From NCBI GenBank assembly GCA_016185565.1, contig JACPNH010000009.1, forward strand, positions 1-39,342: a stretch of DNA of 39,342 nucleotides, in the 5' to 3' direction. Source of the DNA: Candidatus Woesearchaeota archaeon (GTDB taxonomy: Archaea; Nanobdellota; Nanobdellia; SCGC-AAA011-G17; JAGVZF01). A model generated the notes under the pieces. That model did not search any database. It had not been told where the DNA came from and worked only from the letters and a program-made list of their open reading frames with translations. This document shows positions 18,450 to 27,941 of this stretch, piece by piece. The position numbers were made by a program, and so were the translations under genes. Position 1 is the first letter of the stretch, and each line of letters starts with the position of its first letter.

Positions 18450-18809
18450 ATGAAAAGTGTTTTAGAACAAAAAGGGAAGGAAAATAGCACTTTAACATTA
18501 AGCAAGGAAGCTGCGGAAAAGATTAAGGACCTGGCAAAGAGACAAAATAAAAGGGATTATAGTATGAAAATACAGGTTATTCCCGGCGGCTGTGCTGGAT
18601 TTCAATATGCTATGTATTTTGAAAAAGACCCTTCCAATGAAGATATTATAGTAGAAAGCCGTGGAATAAGACTTTTTCTTGATAAGAAGAATGTTGATTT
18701 AATCAAAGGAACTAGAATCCATTATATAGACAATCTTTATGGTGCAAGTTTTAAGTTTGAAAACCCAAATGTGAAATCTACTTGTCACTGTGGAAAATCA
18801 TTTGGGTGA
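18450..18809 (+). CDS. HesB/IscA/ErpA-type iron-sulfur cluster carrier
   Basis: IQVIPGGCAGFQYAMYF ... NPNVKSTCHCGKSFG (C...CxC). Confidence 0.95.
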   Translation: MKSVLEQKGKENSTLTLSKEAAEKIKDLAKRQNKRDYSMKIQVIPGGCAGFQYAMYFEKDPSNEDIIVESRGIRLFLDKKNVDLIKGTRIHYIDNLYGASFKFENPNVKSTCHCGKSFG

Positions 18810-18890
18810 GTGAGCCTTTGTTTAGATTAGTTAATACATAAAAATAAAAAGAATTAAAAAGAGACAGATTGAATCCTAGAGGGTTAATAA

Positions 18891-19301
18891 ATGGAGATTT
18901 TCCAAAAAAACTATTGTACTCTAGAATATGCTGAAGCGGTTCTACCACAATTAAAGAGAATTATAAAAAGAGTTGTAGGTGTAAACAAAACTCTTGAGTA
19001 TATGAGTTCTATAGAAATAAGCTACGAAGATCTTTATAGTGAGATGAGAAACAATTTAAAATTTAACAGAAAATTTTTCAAATTAAGCCATGAACTGTAT
19101 AAGTTGCTAGACTATTTATTAGACAGAGGAATTGTTGTAAGGGACATAGAGACTGGTTTAATCGACATTTATTCGTTGTATGAAAACAGAGAAATCTTTT
19201 TATGTTGGAGACTTGGAGAGGATTCTATCAGATTCTGGCATGAGATTAATAGTGGTTATAAAGATAGAAAACCAATTAGTTTGTTAAGGTATAAAGCCTA
19301 A
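18891..19301 (+). CDS. DUF2203-like protein
   Basis: LLDRGIVVRDIETGLIDIYSLYENREIFLCWRLGEDSIRFWHEINSGYKDRKPI. Confidence 0.75.
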   Translation: MEIFQKNYCTLEYAEAVLPQLKRIIKRVVGVNKTLEYMSSIEISYEDLYSEMRNNLKFNRKFFKLSHELYKLLDYLLDRGIVVRDIETGLIDIYSLYENREIFLCWRLGEDSIRFWHEINSGYKDRKPISLLRYKA

Positions 19302-19343
19302 TTTTTCAAAAGTTTTATAAACAATTACAAGATTTTTCTACTT

Positions 19344-19697
19344 ATGGAGCTAGTGGCTTGCCTATCAACTGGAAAGGGTACTTGGGGGCATGTTTCTAGA
19401 CTAATACAAGATGGGAATTGGGATAGAATATTTCTTATAACAAATGAATATGGCAAAGAAAATTTCACTAAGGATAGTAAAACAGAACTAATAGCAGTTA
19501 ATATGAATATCGGCATTAATGAACTAAGGGATGAAATCTATGATAAATTAAAAGAGAAAATAACTGGAAATGAAGTCGCTGTAAACATCATATCTGGAGT
19601 AGGGAAAGAGCATATGTCTTTAATATCTGCTATTCTAAGGTTAGGTATTGGTATCAGACTTATTGCTCTGACTAAAAATGGAATTGAGGAAATCTAG
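19344..19697 (+). CDS. Small Rossmann-like protein, candidate standalone CARF-like domain
   Basis: CLSTGKGTWGHVSRLI..WDRIFLITNEYGKENF ... VAVNIISGVGKEHMSLISAILRLGIGIRLIALTKNGIEEI. Confidence 0.45.
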   Translation: MELVACLSTGKGTWGHVSRLIQDGNWDRIFLITNEYGKENFTKDSKTELIAVNMNIGINELRDEIYDKLKEKITGNEVAVNIISGVGKEHMSLISAILRLGIGIRLIALTKNGIEEI

Positions 19698-19739
19698 GCT
19701 TTAGAAAGGTTTATATTTTTAGACTTTATTTTTTAGTTT

Positions 19740-20804
19740 ATGTCAGTATTCAAGGATTTTCTTAAAGATTCTGAATCATTGTTTCTTAATCCGATGATCC
19801 TCGATTATGATTATCAGCCAAAGTTAGTGCCTTACAGAGAAAATTTTCAAGGGTATATTGCAGGCTGCATAAAACCCCTATTTAGTAATAGAACCGGAAA
19901 AAATTTATTAATATTTGGGCCTCCTGGTGTGGGAAAAACAGTAAGTAGCAAGCATGTTTTAAAAGAATTGGAAGAGTATGAAGATTCTATTTATTTGATA
20001 CACATTAATTGCTGGAAGTTTGATACAAGTTTTAAGATCGTAAATGAAATATGCAATCAAATAGGTTATAGATTTACCCATAATAAAAGAACTGACGAAT
20101 TAATAAGCATAGTTTCCTCTTATTTAAACAAAAAATCTGCTGTTATTGTGCTAGATGAAGTAGATAAATTAAATGATTTTGATGCCTTATACAGCTTGCT
20201 TGAAGAAGTATATAGAAAAACAATATTACTAATCACTAACTGGAAAGAATGGGCAATTAATTTAGACAGAAGATTAAAATCAAGATTAAACTTGGAAGGA
20301 ATGGAGTTCAAGCCATACAACAAAGAAGAAACTCGTGGAATATTGAAACAAAGATTGGAACTTGCTTTTGTGACAAATACATTTGATAGCGAAGCCTTTG
20401 AAACTATTGTAAATAAATGTTTTGATATAGGCGATATTAGAGTTGGGCTATTTTTGATGAAGGAAGCCTGTGAAATAGCTGAGCAAGAGTCGAGCAAAAA
20501 AATAAGTTTAAACCATGCAAATTTAGCAATAGAAAAATTTCAGAAATCTAGAGTTGCTGACAAAAGCGACTTAGAAGAAGAAGAGAAGCTCATTTTGGAT
20601 TTAATTAAAGAAAATTCTGGAAAGAAGATTAAGGAGATTTACGAACTTTATAAAAAGGCTGGAGGTGATAAGGCATACACAACGTTCCACCGTAGAATAA
20701 ACGACCTAAAGAAAAACAAACTAATAGAAACAGAAGAGCTAAGCCAGGCAAGAAGTGGTAAAAGTTATATTGTGAAATATGTAAAAAAACTAAATGAATT
20801 TTGA
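19740..20804 (+). CDS. cdc6: Orc1/Cdc6 replication initiator
   Basis: LLIFGPPGVGKTVSSKHVL, SAVIVLDEVDKLND, KPYNKEETRGILKQRLELAF, GDIRVGLFLMKEACEIAE, C-terminal winged helix. Confidence 0.95.
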   Translation: MSVFKDFLKDSESLFLNPMILDYDYQPKLVPYRENFQGYIAGCIKPLFSNRTGKNLLIFGPPGVGKTVSSKHVLKELEEYEDSIYLIHINCWKFDTSFKIVNEICNQIGYRFTHNKRTDELISIVSSYLNKKSAVIVLDEVDKLNDFDALYSLLEEVYRKTILLITNWKEWAINLDRRLKSRLNLEGMEFKPYNKEETRGILKQRLELAFVTNTFDSEAFETIVNKCFDIGDIRVGLFLMKEACEIAEQESSKKISLNHANLAIEKFQKSRVADKSDLEEEEKLILDLIKENSGKKIKEIYELYKKAGGDKAYTTFHRRINDLKKNKLIETEELSQARSGKSYIVKYVKKLNEF

Positions 20805-20898
20805 TCATTTTTGGACTTGTTAAAAACCCTGTTTTATCGTTTTATGAGCCATAAAAATTGGTATCCTACAGATTATACATTAAAAAATATATTTTCGA

Positions 20899-20926
20899 TT
20901 CACTTCTCACATCTCACGGCTCACGC
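20899..20926 (+). repeat. Four heptameric YTCACNN iterons (TTCACTT CTCACAT CTCACGG CTCACGC)
   Basis: Read directly, exact 7-bp period, downstream of cdc6. Confidence 0.75.
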
Positions 20927-20928
20927 GA

Positions 20929-20944
20929 CTTCCTTATAAGGAAG
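20929..20944. promoter_or_regulatory. 16-bp perfect palindrome CTTCCTTATAAGGAAG containing a TATA-like core
   Basis: Core TTATAA lies ~27 nt upstream of the ATG at 20963 (leaderless promoter spacing). Confidence 0.6.
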
Positions 20945-20962
20945 ATTACCTTGTATTAAATT

Positions 20963-21067
20963 ATGGTTAAGGGAAATTTAAGCAAGGACATTGAAGAGAA
21001 ATTATTGAGTTTAGGTGCTGAAATTATTGATGTCGGGACCATAACAGGGCAAGTAAGGGGGGGTTAA
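20963..21067 (+). CDS. Candidate 34-aa small protein
   Basis: MVKGNLSKDIEEKLLSLGAEIIDVGTITGQVRGG; below the ORF-track size cutoff; TATA-like core at leaderless spacing. Confidence 0.4.
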   Translation: MVKGNLSKDIEEKLLSLGAEIIDVGTITGQVRGG

Positions 21068-21069
21068 AA

Positions 21070-21294
21070 ATGAAAAAGGATATTGAAGAAATTTTTAGCG
21101 AAGTTCTTGGAAAATTGCCTTTTGATGATGGCACTTTTGAAAAAAGAATCTTTAGTTTGAAAAAGTTATTGGGGGTGATTAAAATGGATATTTATGTCGA
21201 AGAAGAGAGGAATGAGTTGTTTGAAAGTGATGAGATAGATGATTTTGAATTGGGATTTATGGACGGTTATTGTGATCTAGATGATCTTATTTAG
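21070..21294 (+). CDS. Small acidic protein of unknown function
   Basis: 74 aa, acidic C-terminus; poly-G SD-like sequence (GGGGGGG TTAAAA ATG). Confidence 0.5.
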   Translation: MKKDIEEIFSEVLGKLPFDDGTFEKRIFSLKKLLGVIKMDIYVEEERNELFESDEIDDFELGFMDGYCDLDDLI

Positions 21295-21348
21295 TTTTAT
21301 TTTTTATTTTAGAAAGAAATAAAAACACGAGTTTTGGTTATTGTTTAT

Positions 21349-21948
21349 ATGAAGGTATTAGCTTTTACTGATGTGCATGGTGACAAAAGGGCTATTAAGT
21401 CTATAATAGAATCAGCAAAGCTAGACAATCCTGATTTATTAGTCTGTGCAGGTGATGCAAGTAATTTTGGTGAAAATCTGGATCTAATTTTAAAAGAGCT
21501 TAAAACAACAAAAAAATCCATAATAATAATCCCGGGAAATCATGAAGACAAAGAAGAATTAGAGAAAATATGCAATAAGTTTGAAAATTGCATATACTTA
21601 CATAAAAGAACCTACAAAATAGGAAACTACTTCTTTATTGGTTTTGGTGGTGGTGGTTTTTCTACTAGAGATTTTGAATTTGAAGAGTTTGTAAACAAGA
21701 AAAAAGAAGAAATTTCTAAAGAACATAAAATAATTTTAATAACACATGGTCCTGTATATGGAACTAAGGTGGACTTAATTCCGGGTTTGGGGCATAGGGG
21801 ATGTAAATCTTACAGGAAGTTTATAGATAAATTTAAGCCGATAATTGTAATCTGCGGGCACTTTCATGAGGCTGCTGGAAAACTTGATGAAATAGACAGA
21901 AGTTTAATAATTAATCCAGGAAAACTTGGGAAAGTGCTAGAATTTTAA
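21349..21948 (+). CDS. Calcineurin-like metallophosphoesterase
   Basis: MKVLAFTDVHGD, VCAGDASNFG, IIPGNHED, LITHGPVYGT, ICGHFHEAAG; internal Met chosen as start. Confidence 0.9.
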   Translation: MKVLAFTDVHGDKRAIKSIIESAKLDNPDLLVCAGDASNFGENLDLILKELKTTKKSIIIIPGNHEDKEELEKICNKFENCIYLHKRTYKIGNYFFIGFGGGGFSTRDFEFEEFVNKKKEEISKEHKIILITHGPVYGTKVDLIPGLGHRGCKSYRKFIDKFKPIIVICGHFHEAAGKLDEIDRSLIINPGKLGKVLEF

Positions 21949-22091
21949 AATCTAAAAAAAGAAAAAGGAAATACGTATAAATTTTTATAAATATTTATCT
22001 TCTTTTTTTCTTTTTAGCCATAAACAACACCTCTTTTACCCCAGCTAATGCAAGAGTAATAATAATTTTTGAAAAATAAATGATAACTTGT

Positions 22092-22853
22092 TTATATAGT
22101 TTTCCATTTTTTGAAAATTTTTTGGAAATTCATAAAAATTATATTTTCTGTTTCTAAATTGTCCAAATTTTTTATTTCTGAAATTTTTCTTATGCATTCT
22201 CTTACATTAATTGGTGTATTCTCCTCTTCTTTTTTTGGAGATTGATATGGAGAATCGGATTCTGTGAGGAGTTGATTAAGCGGAACTAAACTTACTAATG
22301 TTTGAAAATTTGAAGATCTAACGATTAAAGGTGGTACAGAAAAATAACATTCATTGTCAATAGCTCTTTTAACCAAATTTTTATTTCCTCCGAAAGAATG
22401 AAATATTGGAAATTTAACTCTAGAAGATTCTAACATTGCTATAACCTCTTGTTCGGCTTTTCTAGAGTGAATTATCAAAGGTTTTGAAATTTTTTCTGAT
22501 AGTTCAATAAACTTTTGAAAAACTTCTCTTTGCTTTTTTATTTTTTTAGTATAAAACAAATCCAAACCAACTTCTGAAATTGCAATTATTTTGTTCTTAT
22601 TCTTCTTAATGAAGTCTATTTCGTTGTCTATTTCATGCTCAGTTAATGAAATTGAATCTATTGGGTAAATTCCTAGTGATGCCTTAACAATATCGAACTT
22701 TCTGGAAAGTTCGAGTACTTTTTTATTATCTTCTGGGTTTAAACCTGCAGAGATTATTATGCCTATGTTTTGAGCATTGCAAGCTTTTATTAAGTGCTCG
22801 ATCTTGTCATTAAAATATTTATCAGTTAAATGACAATGTATATCTAATAACAT
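22092..22853 (-). CDS. TatD-family hydrolase/DNase
   Basis: MLLDIHCHLTDKYF, AISEVGLDLFY, PLIIHSRKAEQEV, LLTESDSPYQSP; start trimmed from the ORF-track 22919. Confidence 0.9.
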   Translation of the reverse strand: MLLDIHCHLTDKYFNDKIEHLIKACNAQNIGIIISAGLNPEDNKKVLELSRKFDIVKASLGIYPIDSISLTEHEIDNEIDFIKKNKNKIIAISEVGLDLFYTKKIKKQREVFQKFIELSEKISKPLIIHSRKAEQEVIAMLESSRVKFPIFHSFGGNKNLVKRAIDNECYFSVPPLIVRSSNFQTLVSLVPLNQLLTESDSPYQSPKKEEENTPINVRECIRKISEIKNLDNLETENIIFMNFQKIFKKWKTI

Positions 22854-22887
22854 AATTTTAATAAAATAGATAGTATATTTAACATTT

Positions 22888-23862
22888 ATGTATGCTTTTT
22901 TATTGAGTGGGGAAAACATTGATTTAGCAAAAGAAGAAGTATTAGCACTAAGTAAAGCAAATAGTTTTTATTTGGATGAAAGATTTTTAGTTGCTAATTG
23001 TAAAAAATTTGATTTTTCTAAGTTAGCATTTACTCAGAAGGTATACAATTTAATTGATAAGGTAAACTCTATACAAGAAATAAATAAAATTAACTTTCAA
23101 AAATACTATAGAGAGGACTTTAGAGTTAGATTGTACAAATTGCCTAATAATTTAGATCTTGACTTGGGATACGATGAACCTTACTTTGGAAGTTTAATAT
23201 GGAGCAAATTAAAAAAGCCAAAAGTAGACATAGAAAATGCTAAAACAAAGTTCGACTTTGTCTTTACTAAAAATAATATTTACATTTGTCTTGAATTGAG
23301 AGAAATAAAAAGGGGTTCAATAAGAGAAAGAGATGCAAAATTCAGGCCAGGATTTCATCCATCAACAATGAATGGTCTATTTGCTAGAGCCTTGGTAAAT
23401 TTAAGTGGTATAAAAAAGAATCAAAAATTACTTGATCCGTTTTGTGGCGTGGGCGCTATACTTATAGAGGCTGGTTTAATGAATTGTAATGTTATTGGTT
23501 ATGACCTCGATAATGATATGGTGATCAAATGCAAACAAAATTTAAAATTTTATAAAATAAAAAATTTTAGAGTGGATAAATGCGATGCGCTTAAAATTAA
23601 AGGTGTTAAAGTTGATGCGGTAGTAACAGATCCTCCATATGGAAGGCGCTCTAGCTTGCATGGCAATGATATAAATTATTTGTATAATGAATCTATAAAA
23701 AAGAGCTTTAATATGCTAAAGGAGGGGGGGGTTTTGGTTATAGTAATGCCTAGCAATTTAGAAGTAATTTATAAAAATTTTAAATTGATTACTCAACTTT
23801 ATCATCGGGTACATAAAGGTTTGACAAGAAAAATTTTAGTGCTTAAAAAGCTAAATTCCTAG
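22888..23862 (+). CDS. Trm11/TrmG10-type tRNA (guanine-N2)-methyltransferase
   Basis: RPGFHPSTMNGLFARALVNLSG, LLDPFCGVGAILIEAGLM, AVVTDPPYGRRSS. Confidence 0.9.
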   Translation: MYAFLLSGENIDLAKEEVLALSKANSFYLDERFLVANCKKFDFSKLAFTQKVYNLIDKVNSIQEINKINFQKYYREDFRVRLYKLPNNLDLDLGYDEPYFGSLIWSKLKKPKVDIENAKTKFDFVFTKNNIYICLELREIKRGSIRERDAKFRPGFHPSTMNGLFARALVNLSGIKKNQKLLDPFCGVGAILIEAGLMNCNVIGYDLDNDMVIKCKQNLKFYKIKNFRVDKCDALKIKGVKVDAVVTDPPYGRRSSLHGNDINYLYNESIKKSFNMLKEGGVLVIVMPSNLEVIYKNFKLITQLYHRVHKGLTRKILVLKKLNS

Positions 23863-25044
23863 TATTGGAGTAAGAATGAAAAGGAGTATTTTTTTAATGA
23901 ATGGCCACAAATTAATAAGTATCAATGCTGATAAAAATAAGTTAACTACCCCCCAAACAAACTTTGCCTTTCTTTCATTCTTAAAGGCAAAAACCAATAA
24001 TGTCAAGAACATTCTGCCACCGTCAAAGAACCAGAAGGGCAATAAATTAAACAATGCAATACCCAAACTTACTAAAAACAGCCATTTGAATAATTGATAA
24101 ATCCAAAGCAATGCATTGGGAATAAATGCCCCATATTTATATTTAACTTCTTTTTTTATCTCAGAGCTAAAAGGTTGTGATCTTATTCCTAAGAACCCCT
24201 TATTTTCATTATCTGGATGTTTTGCTAGGGTTATCGTGTATTTCTTTATGTTGGTTTCTAGAATTATGTCTTGATTAGGCTTAGTATAATTAAGAATAAC
24301 TCCGAACTCTTCTAGGGTATTTATTTTTTTGTTATCTACTGATAAAATTTTTTCTCCAGGTTTGATGCCTACTTTTGCTGCAGGATAGTCCGGATCAACA
24401 GAAACTACCTCTATACCATTATATTCAAACATGCCTAGTATTGGGGGGGTTATTAATAATAATATCACAAAAAAGATCATTCCTGTCAATATATTAGAAA
24501 ATGGGCCTGCAGAAAATATTGAGATTTGGGCATATTTTGATTTTTTTGAGAGTTGCTGTTCATCCGGTTCTACAAAAGCTCCGAGGATTGGTCCAAGGAA
24601 AATAAATCCTGATGATTTTACTTTTACCTTGAAAAATCTGGCTATAAAACCATGTGAAAACTCGTGAATTGTGGCAACAATAAATATTGCTATAATCCAA
24701 TGAAAAAATGAAATCGCCCCGACTCCAGGGATGTTAACACCCGGTAATACGGGAGATAATACCGGTTGATTAATAGATGGAGCTAATACAAATTTAAATG
24801 TGTATTTAACAATATAATACAATATAAATATCATTCCTACAAAACCAGTCAGTATAGAGGCTACAGAAAAAATATGTAGTAAGGACCTGGGAAGTCTAGA
24901 AAGCCTGTCCATAAAATTAAGACCAAATTGACTACGGTACATAAATAATATTTTACTTTGTACTTCAAATTTTGATTTATTGGCCCTATAAAATATGTAC
25001 AGCAGTATTAGGAATAATACTAGGAAGATTAAATCCAAATTCAT
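23851..25044 (-). CDS. Site-2 protease-like M50 metalloprotease with PDZ domain
   Basis: FIVATIHEFSHGFIARFF (HExxH), PDZ-like AAKVGIKPGEKILSVDNKKI, LFNLLPFWFFDGGRMF (NxxPxxxxDGG). Confidence 0.9.
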   Translation of the reverse strand: MNLDLIFLVLFLILLYIFYRANKSKFEVQSKILFMYRSQFGLNFMDRLSRLPRSLLHIFSVASILTGFVGMIFILYYIVKYTFKFVLAPSINQPVLSPVLPGVNIPGVGAISFFHWIIAIFIVATIHEFSHGFIARFFKVKVKSSGFIFLGPILGAFVEPDEQQLSKKSKYAQISIFSAGPFSNILTGMIFFVILLLITPPILGMFEYNGIEVVSVDPDYPAAKVGIKPGEKILSVDNKKINTLEEFGVILNYTKPNQDIILETNIKKYTITLAKHPDNENKGFLGIRSQPFSSEIKKEVKYKYGAFIPNALLWIYQLFKWLFLVSLGIALFNLLPFWFFDGGRMFLTLLVFAFKNERKAKFVWGVVNLFLSALILINLWPFIKKILLFILTPILGI

Positions 25045-25046
25045 AA

Positions 25047-25211
25047 TTATTTACCTTTTTTTATTGCTCTAAATGCTCTTCCACCACAATTTTTGCATTT
25101 AACTTTTCTTTGCAAGATTCTTTGCATAGTGGTGCGTTGTTTTGTCTTGCATTTTCTGCATACAAATACATTTTTGAACAATCTTGCAGTTGCTTCTGGG
25201 GATTTAACCAC
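25047..25211 (-). CDS. rpl40e: Ribosomal protein L40e-like zinc-ribbon protein, GTG start
   Basis: Manual translation, 54 aa: (V/M)VKSPEATARLFKNVFVCRKCKTKQRTTMQRILQRKVKCKNCGGRAFRAIKKGK; CxxC...CxxC; 8-bp overlap with aIF5A. Confidence 0.8.
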   Translation of the reverse strand: MVKSPEATARLFKNVFVCRKCKTKQRTTMQRILQRKVKCKNCGGRAFRAIKKGK

Positions 25212-25605
25212 TTGACTTCACCTGTTTCAGAACTTTTTGATCAAGAATGATCCAATATAAAACCTGATCGCCTTCTTTCACTTGAGCTTTCAGCTCTTCT
25301 GGAATTTTAATATCAAATGTTTCATATGTTTCAATGTCCATTACATTAGCAATATTTTCATGGATTGAAAGCACTTGTGCATTTTTCTTTGCTATTATAG
25401 GGACTTCGATTCTGTCGCTTGTGGGCTTGATGAAAATTCTTTTTTGTTCATCGACTAAACCAACTGCTTCCACACGCGCTTTAGTGCTTCCATGCTTGCC
25501 GGGCTTTGATATTTGAATGCTCTTAACAGCGCATGCGGCACCATCAACAATAACATAACTGCCTACCTTTAATGATCCCACATCAACTACCTTTTTATCG
25601 AACAT
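25204..25605 (-). CDS. eif5a: Translation initiation factor aIF5A
   Basis: VGSYVIVDGAACAVKSIQISKPGKHGSTKARVEAVG; hypusination-loop KPGKHGSTK. Confidence 0.95.
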   Translation of the reverse strand: MFDKKVVDVGSLKVGSYVIVDGAACAVKSIQISKPGKHGSTKARVEAVGLVDEQKRIFIKPTSDRIEVPIIAKKNAQVLSIHENIANVMDIETYETFDIKIPEELKAQVKEGDQVLYWIILDQKVLKQVKSSG

Positions 25606-25667
25606 TTTATGATTAAAGAAAGAAGATGATTTATAAAAGTTTTGATTTATGAAATTTTATGATAATA

Positions 25668-25970
25668 TTATTTTGATTTTTTACTTTTTCCCCGCATTAT
25701 TTTTTCCATCGCTTTTTTTATTTCGATATTTTCTTCTTTGGAAGTTGTTTTCATGTTTTCCTTATGCAATTTTTGCAATGCTCCCTCAAGATAGTCAAGC
25801 TTTATGGTAATATCATTTAATTGTTTAGAGAGATTGGCAATTGCTATCCAAAGTTGTGCAATTAAAGGATCTTTGGATGATTTCAGTGCTTCTTGATTAA
25901 TGTGAGTTTCTTTAATCTGAAGTTTTAGATGCTCTTTTGTTGATTCATCAAGTTTTTCAACCCATTCCAT
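25668..25970 (-). CDS. Small helical/coiled-coil protein of unknown function
   Basis: 100 aa, charged heptad-like, basic C-terminus. Confidence 0.5.
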   Translation of the reverse strand: MEWVEKLDESTKEHLKLQIKETHINQEALKSSKDPLIAQLWIAIANLSKQLNDITIKLDYLEGALQKLHKENMKTTSKEENIEIKKAMEKIMRGKSKKSK

Positions 25971-26022
25971 AAGAATTCTATAATAAAAAAATTTAAAAAA
26001 TGTATGTTTCTGGTTTCTTGTA

Positions 26023-26703
26023 ATGGAAGAAATAAAAAAACATGATTTTATTGAAATTGATTACTTGGCAAAAATAAAAGGCACTAATCAAATAATTGAT
26101 TTGACAAATGAAAATGTTGCAAAAGAAAATCATTTGTACAATCCCGATAGCAGATATGGGCCTGTGATAATATGCATAGGCGAAAATTACTTAATAAAAG
26201 GACTAGATAAAAATTTAGAAGGGAAAAAAATAGGTGAATACAAATTTGAGGTAAACACCGAAGATGCTTTTGGAAGGAGAGATCCAAAACTTATAAGAGT
26301 TGTCAATGTAAATGTATTCTTAAAACAAAAAATTAACCCATTTCCAGGATTACAAGTTAATATGGATGGAATAATTGGAACAATAAGAAGCGTTTCTGGC
26401 GGTAGATGCATCGTTGACTTTAATCATCCATTGGCTGGAAGAGAACTGGAGTATGAAGTAAGGGTTTTAAGAAAGGTAAATGATATAAGGGAAATGGTAA
26501 GGAGCCTATTGAATTTCAAGTTTATGTTAAGCGATGAACATTTTGAAATAACAGAGAACAACAAAGAAGTTACTATCAAGTTTAAATTTCCTGAGAAAAT
26601 ACCAGACAATATATTAAAAGAGTTTGAAAAGAAAGCTAAAGACTTAATACCTGGAATAATTACTTTAAATTTTGTTCATGAAAAAACAACTACTGGAGAA
26701 TAA
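26023..26703 (+). CDS. FKBP-type peptidyl-prolyl isomerase, SlyD-like
   Basis: [72 protein letters not shown]. Confidence 0.9.
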   Translation: MEEIKKHDFIEIDYLAKIKGTNQIIDLTNENVAKENHLYNPDSRYGPVIICIGENYLIKGLDKNLEGKKIGEYKFEVNTEDAFGRRDPKLIRVVNVNVFLKQKINPFPGLQVNMDGIIGTIRSVSGGRCIVDFNHPLAGRELEYEVRVLRKVNDIREMVRSLLNFKFMLSDEHFEITENNKEVTIKFKFPEKIPDNILKEFEKKAKDLIPGIITLNFVHEKTTTGE

Positions 26704-26753
26704 TTAAATTTAAATATAAGTTTAGTCAAGTTTTTAAAAAGGAGCAAAAGATT

Positions 26754-27881
26754 GTGGAAACAATAATCAGGGATGTTGCAAGAAGAAACCCAAGCTTAGA
26801 GGCTGGATTAAAGAGAACCCCTCAGAAAACTACTGAAATTGACGAAGAATTAGAACAGTTAATAGCCCAGCAAAAAGCAAAAATAAAGGTTGTTGGATGT
26901 GGTGGCGGAGGTAATAATACAATAAACAGAATTTCTGAAGTTGGTATTGCTGGTAGTGAAACTATTGCAATAAATACAGATGCCCAAGATTTATTATATA
27001 CAAATGCTAATACTAAGGTTCTTATTGGTAAGGAAATAACTAAAGGTCTGGGTGCGGGAAGCATTCCTCAAGTAGGAGAAGAAGCTGCTAGAGAAAGTGA
27101 ACATGACATAAGACAGAAATTACAAGGTGCGGATATGATTTTTATTACTGCAGGACTCGGTGGGGGTACTGGAACTGGAAGTGCTCCTGTAGTTGCAGAG
27201 GTTGCTAAAAAATTAGGTGCTCTAACTGTAGCGATTGTAACAGTGCCTTTTAGTATGGAAGGTCAAAGAAGATATGAAAATGCAATTATTGGCCTAGAAA
27301 GGCTTGAAAGTATTGTAGATACTTTGATTGTAATTCCAAACGATAAATTACTTGAACTAGCCCCTGATTTGCCATTACATACTGCTTTTAAGGTTGCTGA
27401 TGAAATACTTACAAATGCAGTAAAGGGTATTGCAGAGTTAGTAACTAAACCTGGACTCGTGAACTTAGATTTTGCTGATATAAGAGCCGTAATGGACAAG
27501 GGTGGAGTTGCTATGATAGGCGTAGGAGAAAGTGATACTGAAAATCGCGCAATTGAAGCAGTTGAAAAAGCAATTACTAATCCATTATTAGATGTGGATA
27601 TAGCTGGTGCAAATGGAGCATTAATTAATGTCGCTGGTGGTCCCGACATGACATTGGACGAAGCAAGAAAAGTTGTTGAGACTGTATCGTTGAAATTGGA
27701 TGAGGATGCAAGGATAATTTGGGGGGCTCAGATTTCTGAAGATCTAGAAAAAACCATAAGAGCCATGTTGATAGTTACTGGTGTAAATAGTCCACAGATT
27801 TTTGGTGGAAGAAGAAACAAATCTTCTAGCAAAAAAAGATCCCAAATGGAAGAGGAACTTGGAATAGATTTTGTAGATTAG
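26754..27881 (+). CDS. ftsZ: Cell division protein FtsZ
   Basis: [52 protein letters not shown] start. Confidence 0.97.
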   Translation: METIIRDVARRNPSLEAGLKRTPQKTTEIDEELEQLIAQQKAKIKVVGCGGGGNNTINRISEVGIAGSETIAINTDAQDLLYTNANTKVLIGKEITKGLGAGSIPQVGEEAARESEHDIRQKLQGADMIFITAGLGGGTGTGSAPVVAEVAKKLGALTVAIVTVPFSMEGQRRYENAIIGLERLESIVDTLIVIPNDKLLELAPDLPLHTAFKVADEILTNAVKGIAELVTKPGLVNLDFADIRAVMDKGGVAMIGVGESDTENRAIEAVEKAITNPLLDVDIAGANGALINVAGGPDMTLDEARKVVETVSLKLDEDARIIWGAQISEDLEKTIRAMLIVTGVNSPQIFGGRRNKSSSKKRSQMEEELGIDFVD

Positions 27882-27941
27882 GTTTTGTTTTTTCATTGTT
27901 TTCCATAAGATTTATAAAAATAGATTCTTGTGCGTTTATTT

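Noticed and set aside
23722-23731. Homopolymeric G run (also near 21057-21063 and 24442-24448)
   Set aside because: Reading frames are intact through the runs inside trm11-like and S2P genes; no evidence of slippage or phase variation.
27263-27649. 128-aa ORF antisense to ftsZ
   Set aside because: Shadow ORF opposite a strongly conserved gene.
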